Source of the DNA: Microbacterium hominis
Lineage (GTDB): Bacteria > Actinomycetota > Actinomycetes > Actinomycetales > Microbacteriaceae
Direction of reading: 5' to 3'
Assembly (NCBI RefSeq): GCF_013282805.1
Contig: NZ_CP054038.1
Span: forward strand, 434,001 to 498,000
Length of the DNA: 64,000 nt
The notes beneath the pieces are model-generated. The model worked only from the letters and a program-made list of their open reading frames with translations. It was not told the DNA's origin and ran no database searches. The position numbers and the translations under genes are program-made. Below, piece after piece: positions 15,605-24,009 of the stretch; within the stretch, counting starts at the first letter, position 1; every line of letters begins with the position of its first letter.

Positions 15605-16271
15605 GGAAGAGCCTCCTGGTGGATCGGGCGTGGGCCTGTGCCCACGCTTCTGATTCCGGCGCGGAGCACGCCGGGATGTCGGATGGGTCGGTGATCGCGG
15701 CGACCGCGGCCAGTGCCGGCTCCGCGTCGGCGCACAGCCGGGCGACGAGCGATACGAGTTCGAGCGGATCCCTCGGCTCGAGCTTGAGCACCGCGGCGGC
15801 CGCCGCCTGCATCTCCTCGTAGACGACGAGCCGGGCGAGCTCGATCGGCGTCACCCCGAGCCCGGCTGCGATCACCCCGAGCACGCACGGTCGCGGCGGC
15901 GGCGTCGCCCGGCCGCGCCACGCCGCGATCACCGGATCGGCCGGAAGGAGCTGCCCGCCGACGCGGAGGTATCCGCGAGCGAGAAGGCGTGAGGCATCGC
16001 GCTGCGCCCCGCTCGGCGTGCGCGCCGCCCACTCCGCCTCGACGGTGTCGAGCGCTTCGCCGTGGATGCGGGCGTGGCGGGCCGCCACCGCGGTGCCGGC
16101 CTCGACCAGCGTGGTGGTCGAGGCGCGACCGCAGAGGAAGGCGGGCAGCGCGGTCGGCGCGGTTCCGGCCATGAGCGCGGGCTCGACCCCGGCCGAGTGC
16201 GCGTGGCCTCCCGAGGGCAGGCGCGCGTCGGCGAGCAGCATGGCGGCGGTGGACGGGGCGAGCACGGTCAT
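15597..16271 (-). CDS. ureF: Urease accessory protein UreF
   Basis: Encodes 224 residues from ATG at 16271, which shares one base with the ureC stop. UreF is the all-helical accessory protein that links UreD-urease with UreG and gates nickel delivery. The N-terminal [20 protein letters not shown] is the UreF signature (L-x-D-x-x-x-P-x-G-x-x-x-x-S-x-G-x-E), and [18 protein letters not shown] near the C-terminus matches the conserved helix. Size is normal. Gene order and single-base or short overlaps with ureC and ureG show one transcript. Confidence 0.93.
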   Translation of the reverse strand: MTVLAPSTAAMLLADARLPSGGHAHSAGVEPALMAGTAPTALPAFLCGRASTTTLVEAGTAVAARHARIHGEALDTVEAEWAARTPSGAQRDASRLLARGYLRVGGQLLPADPVIAAWRGRATPPPRPCVLGVIAAGLGVTPIELARLVVYEEMQAAAAAVLKLEPRDPLELVSLVARLCADAEPALAAVAAITDPSDIPACSAPESEAWAQAHARSTRRLFRA

Positions 16272-17974
16272 CAGAAGAGCTGATAGAGCTGGGCCAGGGG
16301 AAGCGTGGCGGCCGGTGCCGGCTCGACCAGGTCGCCGTCGATCCGGATGTCGAACGTGTCGGCGGCGATGTCGATGCGCGGCAGCGCGTCGTTGTTGCGC
16401 ATGTCGGCCTTGCCGACCTCGCGGGTGGACCGCAGCGGCAGGAGGCGCCGCGTGAGGCCGAGTCGCTCCTCGATCCCGGCATCCAGCGCCGCCGGCGCCA
16501 CGAACGACACCGACAGCGCCGCGCCGATCGCATCGGCGAATGCCGGACGCATGAGAACCGGCTGCGGAGTCGGGATCGACGCGTTCGGGTCGCCGAGGGC
16601 TCCCCACACGAGGCCGCCGCCCTTCATCACGACGCTCGGGCGGAACCCGAAGAAGCGCGGATCCCACAGCACGAGGTCGGCGAGCTTTCCGGCCTCGACC
16701 GAACCCACCTCGCCGTCGATGCCGTGGGCGATCGCGGGGTTGACGGTGTACTTGGCGACGTACCGGCGCGCGCGCTCGTTGTCGGCGGGGAGTCCGCCCC
16801 CGAGCGGTCCGCGGCGGTGCTTCATGACGTGGGCCACCTGCCACGTGCGCGTGACGACCTCGCCGATGCGGCCCATGGCCTGCGCGTCCGACGACGTGAT
16901 CGAGATCGCCCCCATGTCGTGCAGGATGTCCTCGGCCGCGATCGTGGTGCCCCGGATGCGGGACTCGGCGAACGCGAGATCCTCGGGCACGCCGGGGTTG
17001 AGATGGTGGCAGACCATCAGCATGTCGAGGTGCTCGGCGACCGTGTTGACGGTGTGCGGCAGCGTCGGGTTCGTGGATCCCGGGATCACGTAGGGCAGGC
17101 TCGCGATGGAGAGGATGTCCGGCGCATGCCCGCCGCCGGCACCTTCGACGTGGAAGGCATGGATGCTGCGCCCGGCCATCGCCGCGATGCTGGATTCGAC
17201 GAACCCGGCCTCGTTGAGCGAGTCGCTGTGCAGCGCGACCTGCAGACCCCACTCCTCGGCGGCGCGCAGACTCGCATCGATCGCGGCGGGGGTCGACCCC
17301 CAGTCCTCGTGCACCTTGTAGCCGGCGGCGCCGGCCAGAGCCTGCTCTTCGAAGGCTGCGGCCGAGACTGTGTTGCCCTTGCCGAGCAGCAGCACGTTGA
17401 GCGGGAAGCGGTCGAGCGAGCGATGCATCTGCTCGAGGTGCCAGCCGCCGGGCGTCACGGTCGTGGCCTTCGACCCCTCGGAGGGGCCGGTGCCACCGCC
17501 GACGACGGTGGTGATCCCCGCCGCCAGAGCCTCGTGCAGCTGCGAGGGGGAGAGCAGATGCACGTGGGAGTCGATCGCCCCCGCCGTGAGGATCTTGCCC
17601 TCGCCCGAGATCACGTCCGTCGACGGGCCGATGACCAGGCGAGGGTCCACCCCGTCGGCGATGTCGGGGTTGCCCGCCCGCCCGATGCCGGCGATGCGCC
17701 CGTCGCGGATGCCGACATCGGCCCGGACGATGCCCCACCAGTCCAGGATGATCGCGTTCGTGATCACCGTGTCGAGCGCCCCCTCGGCCCGCGAGAGGGT
17801 GCTCTGGGCCATCGACTCCCGAATCGACTTGCCGCCGCCGAAGACCGCCTCCTCGCCGCCGATCGTCAGGTCGTCCTCGAGCTCGATCCACAGGTCGGTG
17901 TCTGCCAGGCGCACCTGGTCGCCGGTGGTGGGTCCGTAGATCGCGGCGTACCGCTCGCGGTCGATGCGCACCAT
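16271..17974 (-). CDS. ureC: Urease alpha subunit UreC
   Basis: Encodes 567 residues, the full size of the catalytic subunit that hydrolyses urea to ammonia and carbamate at a dinuclear nickel site. All active-site residues are visible: H137 and H139 (DSHVH), the lysine to be carbamylated K220 and H222 in [10 protein letters not shown]249 in [12 protein letters not shown]275 in [13 protein letters not shown], the mobile-flap C322/H323 in MVCHHL, and D363 in [12 protein letters not shown]. The enzyme should therefore be functional if matured. Start ATG at 17974 shares a base with the ureB stop. It forms the (UreABC)3-type apoenzyme with the products of the two upstream genes. Confidence 0.98.
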   Translation of the reverse strand: MVRIDRERYAAIYGPTTGDQVRLADTDLWIELEDDLTIGGEEAVFGGGKSIRESMAQSTLSRAEGALDTVITNAIILDWWGIVRADVGIRDGRIAGIGRAGNPDIADGVDPRLVIGPSTDVISGEGKILTAGAIDSHVHLLSPSQLHEALAAGITTVVGGGTGPSEGSKATTVTPGGWHLEQMHRSLDRFPLNVLLLGKGNTVSAAAFEEQALAGAAGYKVHEDWGSTPAAIDASLRAAEEWGLQVALHSDSLNEAGFVESSIAAMAGRSIHAFHVEGAGGGHAPDILSIASLPYVIPGSTNPTLPHTVNTVAEHLDMLMVCHHLNPGVPEDLAFAESRIRGTTIAAEDILHDMGAISITSSDAQAMGRIGEVVTRTWQVAHVMKHRRGPLGGGLPADNERARRYVAKYTVNPAIAHGIDGEVGSVEAGKLADLVLWDPRFFGFRPSVVMKGGGLVWGALGDPNASIPTPQPVLMRPAFADAIGAALSVSFVAPAALDAGIEERLGLTRRLLPLRSTREVGKADMRNNDALPRIDIAADTFDIRIDGDLVEPAPAATLPLAQLYQLF

Positions 17975-18309
17975 CAGTCCCCCTCCTCGGCCGGGCGGAT
18001 CTGGATGCCCGCCACACGGCGCCGGCCGCGCAGGGCGACGGCCGTGACGCGCTTGGAAACCCCCGGCTCGAAGCGCTCCGAGGTGCCGGAGGGGATGTCG
18101 AGCCGGAAGCCCTCCGTCGCCTCCCGGTCGAACGCGAGCGCGGCGTTCACGTCGGGGAGGTGGATGTGGGATCCGATCTGCACGGGGCGATCGCCGGTGT
18201 TGAGGATGACGAACTCCCGGCGTTCGTCGCCGGCGCGGTCGGCGTTCAGCTCGATCCAGCCGGGACGCACCCGGATCGCGCCCGGACCGCGTGATGCTCC
18301 TGATGCCAC
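17974..18309 (-). CDS. ureB: Urease beta subunit UreB
   Basis: Encodes 111 residues, the usual size for a separate beta subunit. The core [24 protein letters not shown] segment (here [14 protein letters not shown]), [17 protein letters not shown] and the RFEPG segment are the family hallmarks. It packs on the outside of the alpha subunit in the cytoplasmic urease complex. It starts 9 bp after the ureA stop and overlaps ureC by one base. Confidence 0.96.
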   Translation of the reverse strand: MASGASRGPGAIRVRPGWIELNADRAGDERREFVILNTGDRPVQIGSHIHLPDVNAALAFDREATEGFRLDIPSGTSERFEPGVSKRVTAVALRGRRRVAGIQIRPAEEGD

Positions 18310-18318
18310 GGCGACTCC

Positions 18319-18621
18319 TCAGTCGATCGGGTGGTGAAGGGTCACGAGCTTGCGCCCGTCCGGGAAGGTGGCCTCGACCTGTACGTCGGCGAGCATGTCG
18401 GCGACGCCGTCCATCACGTCGGCACGGGAGAGCACCGTGCGCCCCTCGGTCATGAGTGCGGCGACCTCAGCGCCCTCGCGGGCGCGCTCGATGACCCACA
18501 TCGTCAGCAGCGCGACGGCTTCGGGGTGGTTGAGTCTGACGCCGCGGCTGAGGCGGTCTCGTGCGACCATGCCCGCCACGGCGAGCAGAAGCTTCTCGGT
18601 GTCCGCCGGCGACAGATGCAT
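18319..18621 (-). CDS. ureA: Urease gamma subunit UreA
   Basis: Encodes 100 residues, exactly the normal UreA length, when started at ATG 18621 ([13 protein letters not shown]), which has AGGGAG at the proper distance; a longer in-frame start upstream is not needed. Segments [21 protein letters not shown] and the C-terminal [14 protein letters not shown] are diagnostic. It is the first gene of the minus-strand ureABCFGD-nikM-like operon, whose promoter must lie in the 395-bp gap to urtA. Confidence 0.96.
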   Translation of the reverse strand: MHLSPADTEKLLLAVAGMVARDRLSRGVRLNHPEAVALLTMWVIERAREGAEVAALMTEGRTVLSRADVMDGVADMLADVQVEATFPDGRKLVTLHHPID

Positions 18622-19016
18622 CCGGCACTCCCTTCGTGTGTCCGTGGCGGGGTGGCGTCGGATCACTGCCGGTTCCGCCGTGCGCTGTCCGCGATCGAGG
18701 GCCTTCGATCACGTGTCAGAAGTGTGCCATCTTCCGATGGCCTTGCGAGGCGCAAGAACCGGTGGATTCCCGAGAATCCCCGTAATTACGCCGATCAGCG
18801 GGATGCCGCGGTGCGACTGTTTACATGTTCGATACGTCTGAGCAATGCCATTGCAACGCTCGATGCCTCATCGTGGGAACACCTGCAGCCACCGACGGAT
18901 CTCTGCCGTCGGCGAAGACGTCATCACCAGCGTCCCCTCACCGGAACACCGGAACACCGGAACGCATGGACACCGGAACCTCCGAACACCCGAACACCCC
19001 ATGAACGGAGCACAGC
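18622..19016. promoter_or_regulatory. Divergent control region between ureA and urtA
   Basis: This 395-bp gap must hold the promoters of both the urease and the urea-importer operons. Visible elements are a 13-bp palindrome GCAATGCCATTGC at 18842-18854, a 15-bp inverted repeat CTTGCG/CGCAAG near 18744, and an AT-richer stretch around 18780-18840. I could not identify a convincing GlnR or AmtR box by eye. The last 75 bases before urtA consist of the short CGGAACACC-type repeats listed separately. Confidence 0.5.
18940..19000 (+). repeat. Short imperfect tandem CCGGAACAC repeats upstream of urtA
   Basis: Five to six imperfect units of CGGAACACC, CCGAACACC and related forms lie in the leader just before the urtA ribosome site (CGGAG). 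They are too irregular for a minisatellite used in phase variation but may affect leader structure. Confidence 0.6.
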
Positions 19017-20318
19017 ATGAACACCATGAGCAGGAAGCGCCTCAGGACGCTCCTGGCCGCCGGCGCACTGGTCACCAGTGCCGCCCTCGTCCTCACCGCC
19101 TGCGGCTCGCGGGCCGGTGACGCACCGTCGAGCGCGTCGCCGGAAGCGGCCGAGAGCTGCGTCGACACCTCCGGCGACACCATCAAGCTCGGATTCCTCA
19201 ACTCCCTCACGGGCGGAATGGCCATCTCCGAGACGACCGTCTCGAACGTGCTGCACATGGCCGCCGAGGAGATCAACGCCGACGGTGGCATCCTCGGCAA
19301 GCAGATCGAGTACATCCAGGAGGACGGCGCCACCGACTGGCCCACGTTCGCGGAGAAGACCGAGAAGCTCCTCACCCAGGACTGCGTGGCGGCCATCTTC
19401 GGCGGCTGGACCTCGTCGTCGCGCAAGGCGGTCAAGCCGGTCGTCGAAGAGCACAACGGGCTGTTCTTCTATCCCGTGCAGTACGAGGGTCTCGAGTCGT
19501 CGCCGAACATCTACTACACCGGCGCGACGACCAACCAGCAGATCATCCCCGCCATGGACTACCTCGCCTCTCAGGGGGTCGAGACCCTGTTCCTCGCCGG
19601 TTCCGACTACGTCTTCCCGCGCACCGCGAACGCGATCATCAAGCTCTACGCGGCGGAGCTCGGCATCGAGATCGTCGGCGAGGAGTACGTCCCCCTCGAC
19701 CGTGACGACTGGACGACGCAGGTCGCCAAGATCGTCGAGGCCGAACCCGACTTCGTCTTCAACACGATCAACGGATCGTCGAACGTCGGCTTCATCAAGG
19801 CGTACTACGACGCCGGGCTCACGCCCGAGACCACGCCCATCATCTCGGTGTCGATCGCCGAGGAGGAGGCTCCGGCGATGGGACACGAGGTCACCGGCAA
19901 CTACGCGTCGTGGAACTACTTCCAGTCGCTCGACACCCCGAACAACCCGGCCTTCATCGAGGCGTGGCAGGCGTACCCGGGCAGCAGCGGTGTGACCTCC
20001 GACCCCATGGAGGCCGCGTACATCTCGCTCTACCTCTACAAGGCCCTGGTCGAGGCCGCGGACTCGTTCGACGTCGACGCGATCAACGCCGCGGCGCTGG
20101 AGAACGAGATCACCGTGGATGCGCCGGAGGGCGTCGTCACCCTCGACGGCGAGAACCACCACATCTCCAAGCCGGGCCACATCGGCCGCATCAATGCCGA
20201 GAACCAGTTCGACATCGTCTGGGAGTCCGAGGGCTTCATCGAGCCCGACCCGTACCTCGACGAATACGACTGGTTCCCGGAGGACGTCCGCGACTCCCTC
20301 GTGGCCGCCGCGGGCTGA
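19017..20318 (+). CDS. urtA: Urea ABC transporter substrate-binding lipoprotein UrtA
   Basis: Encodes 433 residues. A lipoprotein signal peptide ends in the lipobox LTAC with Cys29, so it would be tethered outside the membrane. The mature part is a branched-chain-amino-acid-type binding protein of the UrtA/FmdD class: KLGFLNSLTGGMAISE, DWPTFAEKTEKLLTQD, FGGWTSSSRKAVKPVVEE and VQYEGLESSPNIYYTGAT are typical of urea/short-amide binders. It is followed by urtBCDE and faces the urease operon, so import and hydrolysis of urea are coupled. The ATG at 19017 follows CGGAG; a second ATG three codons on is an alternative. Confidence 0.95.
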   Translation: MNTMSRKRLRTLLAAGALVTSAALVLTACGSRAGDAPSSASPEAAESCVDTSGDTIKLGFLNSLTGGMAISETTVSNVLHMAAEEINADGGILGKQIEYIQEDGATDWPTFAEKTEKLLTQDCVAAIFGGWTSSSRKAVKPVVEEHNGLFFYPVQYEGLESSPNIYYTGATTNQQIIPAMDYLASQGVETLFLAGSDYVFPRTANAIIKLYAAELGIEIVGEEYVPLDRDDWTTQVAKIVEAEPDFVFNTINGSSNVGFIKAYYDAGLTPETTPIISVSIAEEEAPAMGHEVTGNYASWNYFQSLDTPNNPAFIEAWQAYPGSSGVTSDPMEAAYISLYLYKALVEAADSFDVDAINAAALENEITVDAPEGVVTLDGENHHISKPGHIGRINAENQFDIVWESEGFIEPDPYLDEYDWFPEDVRDSLVAAAG

Positions 20319-20424
20319 TCCCACAGCTGGGGGGGAGCGGGGCTTCGTGCCACGGCGCGGAGCCCCGCATCCCCTCTCCCTCTCCCGTCCCATCCGGCAC
20401 TCCCGCAGAACGGAGGCACCGCTC

Positions 20425-21309
20425 GTGGATGCCCTCATCCCACCACTGCTCAACGGCACCGCCCTCGGCGCCCTGCTGCTGCTCGCCGCCCTCGGTCTCA
20501 CGCTCACCTTCGGCCAGATGGGCGTGATCAACATGGCGCACGGCGAGTTCATCATGGCCGGCGCGTTCACCACCTACCTGGTCCAGCTCGCCATCCCCGA
20601 CAGCAACATCTCGATTCCGATCGCTCTCCCGGTGGCCTTCGTCGTCGCGGGGCTCCTCGGCCTCCTGCTCGAGGTGGGCGTCATCCAATGGATGTACCGC
20701 CGGCCGCTCGACACGCTGCTGGTCACCGTGGGTGTGGCTCTGATCCTCCAGCAGGCCGCGCTGCAGATCTTCCCCGCGCAGGGAGTGCCGGTCGAGAACG
20801 CCGAGTGGCTGCGCGGCCAGGTCGACATCTTCGGCTACGCCTGGCCGCTGCGTCAGGTCTTCACGATCGTGCTCGCGGGGATCTGCGTCGCCGCGCTCGC
20901 CGCATGGCTCAAGTTCACCTCGTTCGGTCGGCGCATCCGTGCGACCGTGCAGAACCGCGACCTGGCCGAGACCGTGGGGGTGCGCACCCGCACCGTCGAC
21001 CGCCTCACCTTCTTCGTGGGATCGGGACTCGCCGGAGTCGCCGGGGTCGCGGCATCCCTCATCGGCGGCACGAACTCCCAGATGGGGGTTCAGTACATCA
21101 TCCCGGCCTTCCTGGTGGTGGTCGTCGGCGGCATCGGCCAGATCAAGGGCACGGTGATCGCGGCGTGGGCCATCGGCGTCGCGATGGCGTTCTTCGCCGA
21201 CCTGACCACGGGCAGCCTCGCGCAGGTGCTCGCCTTCGTCCTGGTCGTGGTCTTCCTGCAGATCCGCCCGCAGGGACTGTTCACCGTGCGCACGAGAGGA
21301 CTCGCGTGA
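20425..21309 (+). CDS. urtB: Urea ABC transporter permease UrtB
   Basis: Encodes 294 residues from GTG at 20425, which has CGGAGG at good distance. It is a LivH-type inner-membrane permease with about eight helices; MGVINMAHGEFIMAGAF is the LivH-family signature, and VGVRTRTVDRLTFFVGSGLA corresponds to the cytoplasmic coupling loop. It pairs with UrtC to form the membrane channel. The 106-bp gap from urtA contains a GC-rich stretch but no clear terminator, so read-through is expected. The stop overlaps the urtC start. Confidence 0.94.
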   Translation: MDALIPPLLNGTALGALLLLAALGLTLTFGQMGVINMAHGEFIMAGAFTTYLVQLAIPDSNISIPIALPVAFVVAGLLGLLLEVGVIQWMYRRPLDTLLVTVGVALILQQAALQIFPAQGVPVENAEWLRGQVDIFGYAWPLRQVFTIVLAGICVAALAAWLKFTSFGRRIRATVQNRDLAETVGVRTRTVDRLTFFVGSGLAGVAGVAASLIGGTNSQMGVQYIIPAFLVVVVGGIGQIKGTVIAAWAIGVAMAFFADLTTGSLAQVLAFVLVVVFLQIRPQGLFTVRTRGLA

Positions 21310-22424
21310 TGCTCACCAGACTCAAGCCCTACAGCTCCCTCATCGGGATCGCGGTGTTCGCGGTGATCCTGCTCGTGGTCGCTCCCGCGGTGCTGTCGAT
21401 GCACTGGATCAACAACCTCGGCAAGTACTGCGCGTGGGCGATCGTCGCGGTCGGGATCGGCCTGGCCTGGGGCCGCGGCGGCATGCTCGTCATGGGGCAG
21501 GGGGTGTTCTTCGGACTCGGGGCGTACGCGATGGCGATGCACCTCACGCTGGAGACGGCAGGTCCCGACGCGACACCCACGTTCATGATCCTCTACGACC
21601 CCCTGGCGCCGGTCCCGGCGTTCTGGGAGCCGTTCCGCAGCGACCTGTTCACCATCATCGCGATCGTGCTGCTGCCGGTCATCGTCGCCGGCGTGCTGGG
21701 ATACGCGCTCTTCAAGCGCCGAGTGAAGGGAGCGTACTTCGCGATCCTCACGCAGGCGCTCGCCGTCGCCCTGGCCGTGTTCATCAGCTCGACGATCCGC
21801 GAGACCGGCGGCGACACCGGCCTGAGCGGATTCCAGTACTTCTTCGGCTACGTCCTCGCCGACGACACCAACAAGATCATGATCTACATGATCACCGTGG
21901 TCCTGCTGATCGTGTGCATGCTCGTCGCGTGGCAGCTCAACCGCAGCCGGTTCGGAGAGCTGCTGCTCGCCACCCGCGACGCCGAGGATCGCGTGCGGTT
22001 CCTCGGCTACGACCCCGCCAACATCAAGCTCGTCGCCTTCGTGATCGCCGCGGTCATGGCCAGCATCGGCGGCGCGATGTTCGTGCCGCTCGTCGGCATC
22101 ATCACCCCCGCCGAGATCGGCGCCTCGGCGTCGATCCTCATGATCGCGGGCGTCGCGCTGGGCGGACGCGCATCGCTGTTCGGGCCGGTGCTCGGCGCGA
22201 TGGCGATCGGCTGGGGGCAGTCGAGTCTCGCGTCGAGCTGGCCGGAGGGCTGGATCTACATCCTGGGGCTGCTCTTCGTCGTGGTCACCCTGTTCCTTCC
22301 GAACGGGCTCGCGTCGCTGTACTCGAGGGCCAAGGCCCTCCTGATGAAAGGCGGTGCGCAGAAGCCGCCTCCACCGCCGTCCGCCGTCGTCGAGCGCGAA
22401 GCCGAGCAGGAGGTGCCCGCATGA
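21309..22424 (+). CDS. urtC: Urea ABC transporter permease UrtC
   Basis: Encodes 371 residues from ATG at 21309 (a GTG one codon earlier also fits and would overlap the urtB stop as GTGA). It is a LivM-type permease: GRGGMLVMGQGVFFGLGAYAM and VKGAYFAILTQALAVALAV are the family landmarks, with ATRDAEDRVRFLGYD as the coupling region. About nine to ten membrane helices are visible. The C-terminal cytosolic tail is Pro/Glu-rich. It overlaps urtD by 4 bp (ATGA). Confidence 0.94.
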   Translation: MLTRLKPYSSLIGIAVFAVILLVVAPAVLSMHWINNLGKYCAWAIVAVGIGLAWGRGGMLVMGQGVFFGLGAYAMAMHLTLETAGPDATPTFMILYDPLAPVPAFWEPFRSDLFTIIAIVLLPVIVAGVLGYALFKRRVKGAYFAILTQALAVALAVFISSTIRETGGDTGLSGFQYFFGYVLADDTNKIMIYMITVVLLIVCMLVAWQLNRSRFGELLLATRDAEDRVRFLGYDPANIKLVAFVIAAVMASIGGAMFVPLVGIITPAEIGASASILMIAGVALGGRASLFGPVLGAMAIGWGQSSLASSWPEGWIYILGLLFVVVTLFLPNGLASLYSRAKALLMKGGAQKPPPPPSAVVEREAEQEVPA

Positions 22425-23230
22425 GCGAGACGACGGAAGCGTCGGCGGGCGCCCCGCTGGTTCCGGATTCCGAGACCTCCGTCGAGGTGTCGCATCTGAG
22501 CGTCAGCTTCGACGGCTTCAAGGCGGTCGACGACGTGAGCCTGCTCATGCTCAGGGGCCAGGTCCACTTCCTCATCGGCCCGAACGGCGCCGGCAAGACC
22601 ACTCTCGTCGATGCCCTCACGGGTCTCGTGCCGTCGACCGGCACGGCGACGTACAACGGCATGGATCTGCTGTCGATGAAGGCCAACAAGATCGTCCGGG
22701 CGGGCGTCGGACGCACCTTCCAGACCGCGACGGTCTTCGACGAGCTGTCGGTGCTGCAGAACCTCGACATCGCCGGGGGTGTGCACCGCAGAGCCTGGGG
22801 ACTGCCGCTCACCCGCCGGGGGATCCCCGACTACGTCGAGTCGGCGCTCGAGACCATCGGATTGGCGGGGGTTCGCGACCGGCCGGCCGGCGTGCTCGCC
22901 CACGGGCAGAAGCAGTGGCTCGAGATCGGGATGCTCCTCGTGCAGGACGCGAAGGTGATGTTCCTCGACGAGCCGGTGGCCGGCATGAACGCCGACGAGC
23001 GCGATGAGACCGGGCAGCTGCTGCGCCGCATCGGCGATGAGCGCACGATCATCGTGATCGAGCACGACATGGACTTCGTGCGCAGCTACGCCGAGTGGGT
23101 CACCGTCATGCACACGGGAAAGCTGCTCACCGCGGGAACGGTCGAGCAGGTTCAAGCCGACAGGCGCGTTCAGGAGGTCTACCTCGGGACGGCGGCGGAC
23201 GCGGCGGTCGAAGGCCAGGGAGGCCACTGA
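22421..23230 (+). CDS. urtD: Urea ABC transporter ATP-binding protein UrtD
   Basis: Encodes 269 residues, a LivG-type ATPase. Walker A is GPNGAGKTTL (about residues 60-69), the Q-loop region is GRTFQTATVFDELSV, the signature is the UrtD-type LAHGQKQWLEIGMLL, Walker B is VMFLDEPVAGM, and the switch histidine is in IVIEHDMDF. The HGQKQWLEIGM form of the signature is characteristic of UrtD rather than LivG. It lies between urtC (4-bp overlap) and urtE (1-bp overlap). Confidence 0.95.
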   Translation: MSETTEASAGAPLVPDSETSVEVSHLSVSFDGFKAVDDVSLLMLRGQVHFLIGPNGAGKTTLVDALTGLVPSTGTATYNGMDLLSMKANKIVRAGVGRTFQTATVFDELSVLQNLDIAGGVHRRAWGLPLTRRGIPDYVESALETIGLAGVRDRPAGVLAHGQKQWLEIGMLLVQDAKVMFLDEPVAGMNADERDETGQLLRRIGDERTIIVIEHDMDFVRSYAEWVTVMHTGKLLTAGTVEQVQADRRVQEVYLGTAADAAVEGQGGH

Positions 23231-23910
23231 TGCTCGAGATCAACGGGGTGACGGCCGGCTACGGCCGCACGAAGGTCCTCCACGACGTCACGGTGAGGAT
23301 TCCGCACGGCCAGGCCGTGTCGATCATGGGGCACAACGGCGCCGGCAAGACGACGCTGCTGCGCGTGGCCACGGGGCTCCTGCCGGTGATGCAGGGCCAG
23401 GTTCTCATCGACGGCGAGGATGTGACGCGGATGCCGCCCTCCAAACGGGTGCAGCGGGGACTGGGCTACGTGCCGCAGGGGCAGCAGTCGTTTCCCCAGA
23501 TGACCACCCTCGAGAATCTGCGCCTGGTGGCAAAGCGGCAGTCCGACATCGACGAGGTGTTCGACCTGTTCCCGGTGCTCAAGGAGCTCCTCGGTCGCCG
23601 CGCCGGCCTCCTCTCGGGCGGACAGCGCCAGCAGCTCGCGATCGCGCGCACCCTCCTCACCAAGCCGAAGCTCCTGGTGCTCGACGAGCCCACTGAGGGC
23701 ATCCAGCCCAACATCGTCGCCGACATCGAGCGGGTCATCATCGATCTCACCCGCCGGGGGGATCTCTCGGTGCTCCTGGTCGAACAGCACGTCGGCTTCG
23801 CGCTGCGCTCCACCCACACGTTCTATGTGCTCCAGTCGGGGCGCATCACGATGAGCGGCGAAGGGGGCGCCTCGGCGATCGACACGGTGCGCCAGGCCAT
23901 GGCGATCTGA
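23230..23910 (+). CDS. urtE: Urea ABC transporter ATP-binding protein UrtE
   Basis: Encodes 226 residues, a LivF-type ATPase. Walker A is GHNGAGKTTLL, the signature LLSGGQRQQLAIAR, Walker B LLVLDEPTEGIQPNIV, and the switch His is in LLVEQHVGFAL. The segment LDEPTEGIQPNI is typical of UrtE. It closes the urtABCDE operon; UrtD and UrtE together power the UrtBC channel. Confidence 0.95.
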   Translation: MLEINGVTAGYGRTKVLHDVTVRIPHGQAVSIMGHNGAGKTTLLRVATGLLPVMQGQVLIDGEDVTRMPPSKRVQRGLGYVPQGQQSFPQMTTLENLRLVAKRQSDIDEVFDLFPVLKELLGRRAGLLSGGQRQQLAIARTLLTKPKLLVLDEPTEGIQPNIVADIERVIIDLTRRGDLSVLLVEQHVGFALRSTHTFYVLQSGRITMSGEGGASAIDTVRQAMAI

Positions 23911-23920
23911 CGAACCCGCG

Positions 23921-23937
23921 CGATCTGAATCAGATCG
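23921..23937. promoter_or_regulatory. Perfect 17-bp palindrome between urtE and the NCS1 permease gene
   Basis: CGATCTGA, one A, and the exact complement TCAGATCG form an 8-1-8 palindrome in the 99-bp gap. It is too short for a terminator and has the size of a TetR-class half-site pair; the two TetR genes downstream of the permease are candidate binders. This is inference. Confidence 0.5.
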
Positions 23938-24009
23938 ATTCCTCGCGGCAACGCCGTGGAAACACGGTCACGGCATGATCCAGACATCGTGGACGCGCCG
24001 GAGGTGACT

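Noticed and set aside
18622..18939. GlnR or AmtR operator for the urease/urt operons
   Set aside because: No sequence matched the consensus closely enough by eye to claim a site.
18940..19000. CRISPR-like array
   Set aside because: Units are about 8-10 bases, irregular and without spacers.
20319..20424. Terminator between urtA and urtB
   Set aside because: The gap is GC-rich but I found no convincing stem followed by T residues, and the five genes form a standard operon.
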